Positions 6,396 through 8,058 of a stretch of 8,058 nt of DNA are shown piece after piece. A model generated the notes under the pieces. That model was not told where the DNA came from. It searched no databases and saw only the letters and a program-made list of their open reading frames with translations. The position numbers and the translations under genes are program-made. The first letter of the stretch is position 1. Every line of letters begins with the position of its first letter. Source of the DNA: JACCZR01 sp963830065 (GTDB lineage: Bacteria > Actinomycetota > Thermoleophilia > Solirubrobacterales > Thermoleophilaceae); assembly GCA_963830065.1 (NCBI GenBank), contig CAWHLA010000004.1, forward strand, positions 1-8,058, in the 5' to 3' direction.

Positions 6396-7730
6396 TCAGG
6401 CCTCCACGGGAGGCGGCGCAACCGGCGCCGGCGCCGGCCCCGACGGCTCGCGGAGGCGCGAGGGCGCACCCGTCCGGTAGGCCGCGAGCGCGACGGCCGC
6501 GAACAACACGACGTCGACGCCCGCAACGGCGATCGCGACCTCCGTCAGCTGGGCGCCCACCGCTAGCAGGGCGCCCGCTTCCGCCACCACCGCAACCGCG
6601 AGCAGCAACAGAAAGCGGCGACCCCGGAGGGCGAGCAGGAACTGCACTGTCAGGTAGATCGCGGCCAACAGCGCCATCGCCAGGGTCAGCCACGGCAGTG
6701 CCGCGGAGCCTTGGGCCAGGTCGTCGCCGAACGCCAGACTCAGGATCGTCTCGCCGAACAACGCGAAGATCACAGTGGCCGCGAGTCCGGCGGCCGCCGA
6801 GAGCCCCAAGGTGCGCGCGAGCATCGGCCGCCCGTCGAGCCCCTGCTCCGCGCGGCGCGAAGCCTCGGGAAGCAGGAACATCCCCAACCCGATCGCAAGC
6901 CAGATCAGCGCCTTCGCGGCCACCGACACTGCTGCGTAGTCGCTGGCCACCTGCTCAGTTGCTTGACTGCGCACGATCAGCACATCGAGGTTCTGCAGGA
7001 GGGCGAACAGCCCGAGCGCCACCACCGGGATGCCCGCGCGTCGCAGCAGCTCGCCGAGGCTCTCGCCGGGAGTCTCGCTCGAGGCCGCCCCGAGCTCGGC
7101 CAGCCGCCGCGCGAGCAATGCACCGAGCACCAGGCAGATGACCACGAACGTGATCCCGTGCCCGACAAAGGCGCCGGCGGGCCCCGCGCCAGCGCCCACC
7201 AGGGCGAGCGCGAATGCAAGGCGCCCGACGGCCTCGCCGATTAGGCTGGCCGCCACGGCCAGGTAGCTCCCGACCCCGAGGAGCACTCCGCGCAGGATGC
7301 AGAGCAGGAACCACAGCCCGGCCATCGGGAGGATCGCCGCGGCCCCCCACTGAGTCGTCACTCCGAGCAGATCGGACAGCGGCGCGCGGGCCAGTGCCGA
7401 GACCACGGCGAGCCCGCAGGTGGCGATGAGCAACGCGCGAGTCCAGCCGCGCACGTTGGCCAGCAGCGCGGGATCGTGGCCCACCACCTCGCGGCTCACT
7501 TCGCGCGCCACCGCCACCTGGACCGCCTGCCCAGGGATGGCGAGCACCAGGAACGCCGCCACGAGCGCGATGAGCGAGCCGTAGCCGTCCTCGCCGAGCA
7601 CCCGCGCGAACACGACGGTGAAGGCCAGCGAGATGACATTGGCAGCCATGGCCGCGCCGCCCATACCGGCCGCGCGGCCGGTATCGGAGCCCGAGATGGC
7701 CTTGACACGCTCCGATCTGGCGCTCCTCAC
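6396..7730 (-). CDS. Wzx/MVF-type polysaccharide (oligosaccharide) flippase
   Basis: This 444-residue membrane protein has about twelve hydrophobic segments (roughly 26-43, 50-72, 98-115, 127-150, 155-180, 184-206, 233-252, 264-289, 306-327, 343-366, 371-393, 397-417), the number and length usual for polysaccharide exporters of the MOP superfamily. Family-like parts are the N-terminal SDTGRAAG leading into NVISLAFTVVFARVLGEDGYG, and LLQNLDVLIVRSQ with AAVSVAAKALIWL in the seventh and eighth segments. Such proteins move lipid-linked glycan units from the inner to the outer membrane face. The tail after 420 is Pro/Ala-rich (PAPAPVAPPP) and probably cytoplasmic. The GTG at 7730 is chosen because the alternatives Met23 and Met28 would remove the SDTGRAAG segment; no Shine-Dalgarno precedes it, so a leaderless or very short-leader message is possible. 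Next to a glycosyltransferase gene only 2 bp downstream, a role in export of the same glycan is likely. The substrate is not known. Confidence 0.88.
   Translation of the reverse strand: MRSARSERVKAISGSDTGRAAGMGGAAMAANVISLAFTVVFARVLGEDGYGSLIALVAAFLVLAIPGQAVQVAVAREVSREVVGHDPALLANVRGWTRALLIATCGLAVVSALARAPLSDLLGVTTQWGAAAILPMAGLWFLLCILRGVLLGVGSYLAVAASLIGEAVGRLAFALALVGAGAGPAGAFVGHGITFVVICLVLGALLARRLAELGAASSETPGESLGELLRRAGIPVVALGLFALLQNLDVLIVRSQATEQVASDYAAVSVAAKALIWLAIGLGMFLLPEASRRAEQGLDGRPMLARTLGLSAAAGLAATVIFALFGETILSLAFGDDLAQGSAALPWLTLAMALLAAIYLTVQFLLALRGRRFLLLLAVAVVAEAGALLAVGAQLTEVAIAVAGVDVVLFAAVALAAYRTGAPSRLREPSGPAPAPVAPPPVEA
6401..6405 (-). promoter_or_regulatory. Ribosome binding site GGAGG for the two-domain glycosyltransferase
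   Basis: GGAGG on the minus strand lies in the last codons of the flippase gene, 7 nt before a CTG at 6393. It is the clearest Shine-Dalgarno site in the window and decides the start: the CTG at 6399 is only 1 nt away and the GTG at 6381 is 19 nt away. Its place inside the upstream gene suggests translational coupling. Confidence 0.6.
6422..6437. repeat. 16-bp GC palindrome in the Pro/Ala tail of the flippase
   Basis: CCGGCGCC followed by its reverse complement GGCGCCGG makes a perfect 16-bp palindrome built from GGCGCC units. It encodes part of the PAPAP tail and lies about 17 nt before the GGAGG of the next gene. A hairpin here could influence coupling, but Pro/Ala codons in high-GC DNA produce such repeats by chance. 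Confidence 0.4.
7663..7684. repeat. 22-bp perfect palindrome inside the flippase start region
   Basis: The half ATACCGGCCGC (7663-7673) is followed directly by its exact reverse complement GCGGCCGGTAT (7674-7684), with no spacer. It covers codons 16 to 23 of the flippase gene (Asp-Thr-Gly-Arg-Ala-Ala-Gly-Met), which limits how freely the bases can vary. A third copy of the inner 9-mer (TACCGGCCG on the minus strand) lies at 7738-7730 and includes the G of the GTG start. It may be a protein-binding site, an mRNA hairpin, or chance. Confidence 0.6.
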
Positions 7731-7779
7731 GGCCGGTACACAAGCAAACCAGCCCGGCGGTGCTGTCTACGCTCGCCTC
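7731..7779. promoter_or_regulatory. Divergent intergenic region between the flippase and TPR-like genes
   Basis: This 49-bp gap separates two GTG starts that face away from each other, and neither has a Shine-Dalgarno site. On the plus strand, TACGCT at 7768-7773 fits TANNNT and would place the first transcribed base at about 7780, the G of the GTG, which suggests a leaderless message. No good -35 is seen at the expected distance, and no convincing -10 was found for the minus-strand gene. Confidence 0.4.
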
Positions 7780-8058
7780 GTGAAGTCCCTGGCGCCCAGG
7801 CTCGTCCTTGCCCTGGTGGCAGTGCTAGTGGTGTGCTGGAGCGCGGTGTTGCTGCGCAACCACCAGTCCACCAAGGTGGTCGCTGCCGATCCGTTCGCCG
7901 GCCAGCCGTCCGCTCGGGCGAGGGCAGCCGGCATCACCGTCTCAGAGGGCCTCGAAAGGCTGCGCGACGCTCGCACGCTGGACCCCGACAGAAAATTCGA
8001 CCTCAGCCTCTCGGCCTACTACGTAACGCAAGGCCAGCAGCAGCGGGGACTATCCATC
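7780..8058 (+). CDS. Membrane-anchored TPR-like protein, N-terminal part (cut by window edge)
   Basis: The 93 codons present are open to the last base, so the gene continues to the right. Residues 1-6 are basic, 7-25 are a hydrophobic segment (LVLALVAVLVVCWSAVLL), and then comes a polar stretch, which fits a single N-terminal membrane anchor or uncleaved signal. From about 54 (SEGLERLRDARTLDPDRKFDLSLS) the sequence resembles the start of small helical-repeat proteins with an L-D-P-D segment, which continue into TPR units in actinobacteria. I recall such proteins near O-antigen-ligase-like genes, but that neighbour is not visible here. GTG at 7780 is the first in-frame start; no earlier one exists back to 7735. 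No Shine-Dalgarno is seen. The TPR call is tentative because too little is visible to count repeats. Confidence 0.65.
   Translation, partial: MKSLAPRLVLALVAVLVVCWSAVLLRNHQSTKVVAADPFAGQPSARARAAGITVSEGLERLRDARTLDPDRKFDLSLSAYYVTQGQQQRGLSI

Noticed and set aside
6394..6693. Extended N-terminus for the glycosyltransferase starting at ATG 6693
   Set aside because: The extra 100 residues are Gly/Arg/Ala-rich, overlap the flippase in another frame and have no GT4 counterpart.

Overview
The window is high-GC DNA (roughly two thirds G+C by eye) with GTG and possibly CTG starts, few Shine-Dalgarno sites and dense packing. The gene set and the N-terminal style of the exported protein, with Cys-x-x-Leu repeats of the form seen in many Thermoleophilia, suggest an actinobacterium, perhaps Solirubrobacterales or Gaiellales. 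That placement is an inference from sequence style, not from a marker gene.

Five protein genes fill the window. From left to right: (1) 67-2037, minus, an exported arylsulfotransferase-like beta-propeller protein with two small Cys-paired domains at its N-terminus; (2) 2129-4399, plus, a large polytopic membrane protein that looks like a GT-C-type glycosyltransferase; (3) 4396-6393, minus, a two-domain glycosyltransferase (GT4 then GT2); (4) 6396-7730, minus, a Wzx/MVF-like polysaccharide flippase; (5) 7780-8058, plus, the first 93 codons of a membrane-anchored, probably TPR-type protein that runs off the right edge.

Genes 1 and 2 diverge from a 91-bp gap (2038-2128). Genes 2 and 3 converge and share a 4-bp CTAG in which each strand reads its own TAG stop. 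Genes 4 and 3 form a minus-strand operon with 2 bp between stop and start; the best start for gene 3 is a CTG behind a good GGAGG. Genes 4 and 5 diverge from a 49-bp gap.

Together these look like part of a surface-glycan locus. The two-domain transferase would add sugars to a lipid-linked glycan in the cytoplasm and the flippase would move it across the membrane. The polytopic protein could add sugar on the outer face, and the exported sulfotransferase-like protein might modify the product. No priming transferase, polymerase, ligase or sugar-nucleotide gene lies in the window, so the pathway is incomplete here. No tRNA, rRNA, CRISPR array, insertion sequence or convincing terminator was seen. 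There is no gene-free stretch longer than 91 bases.
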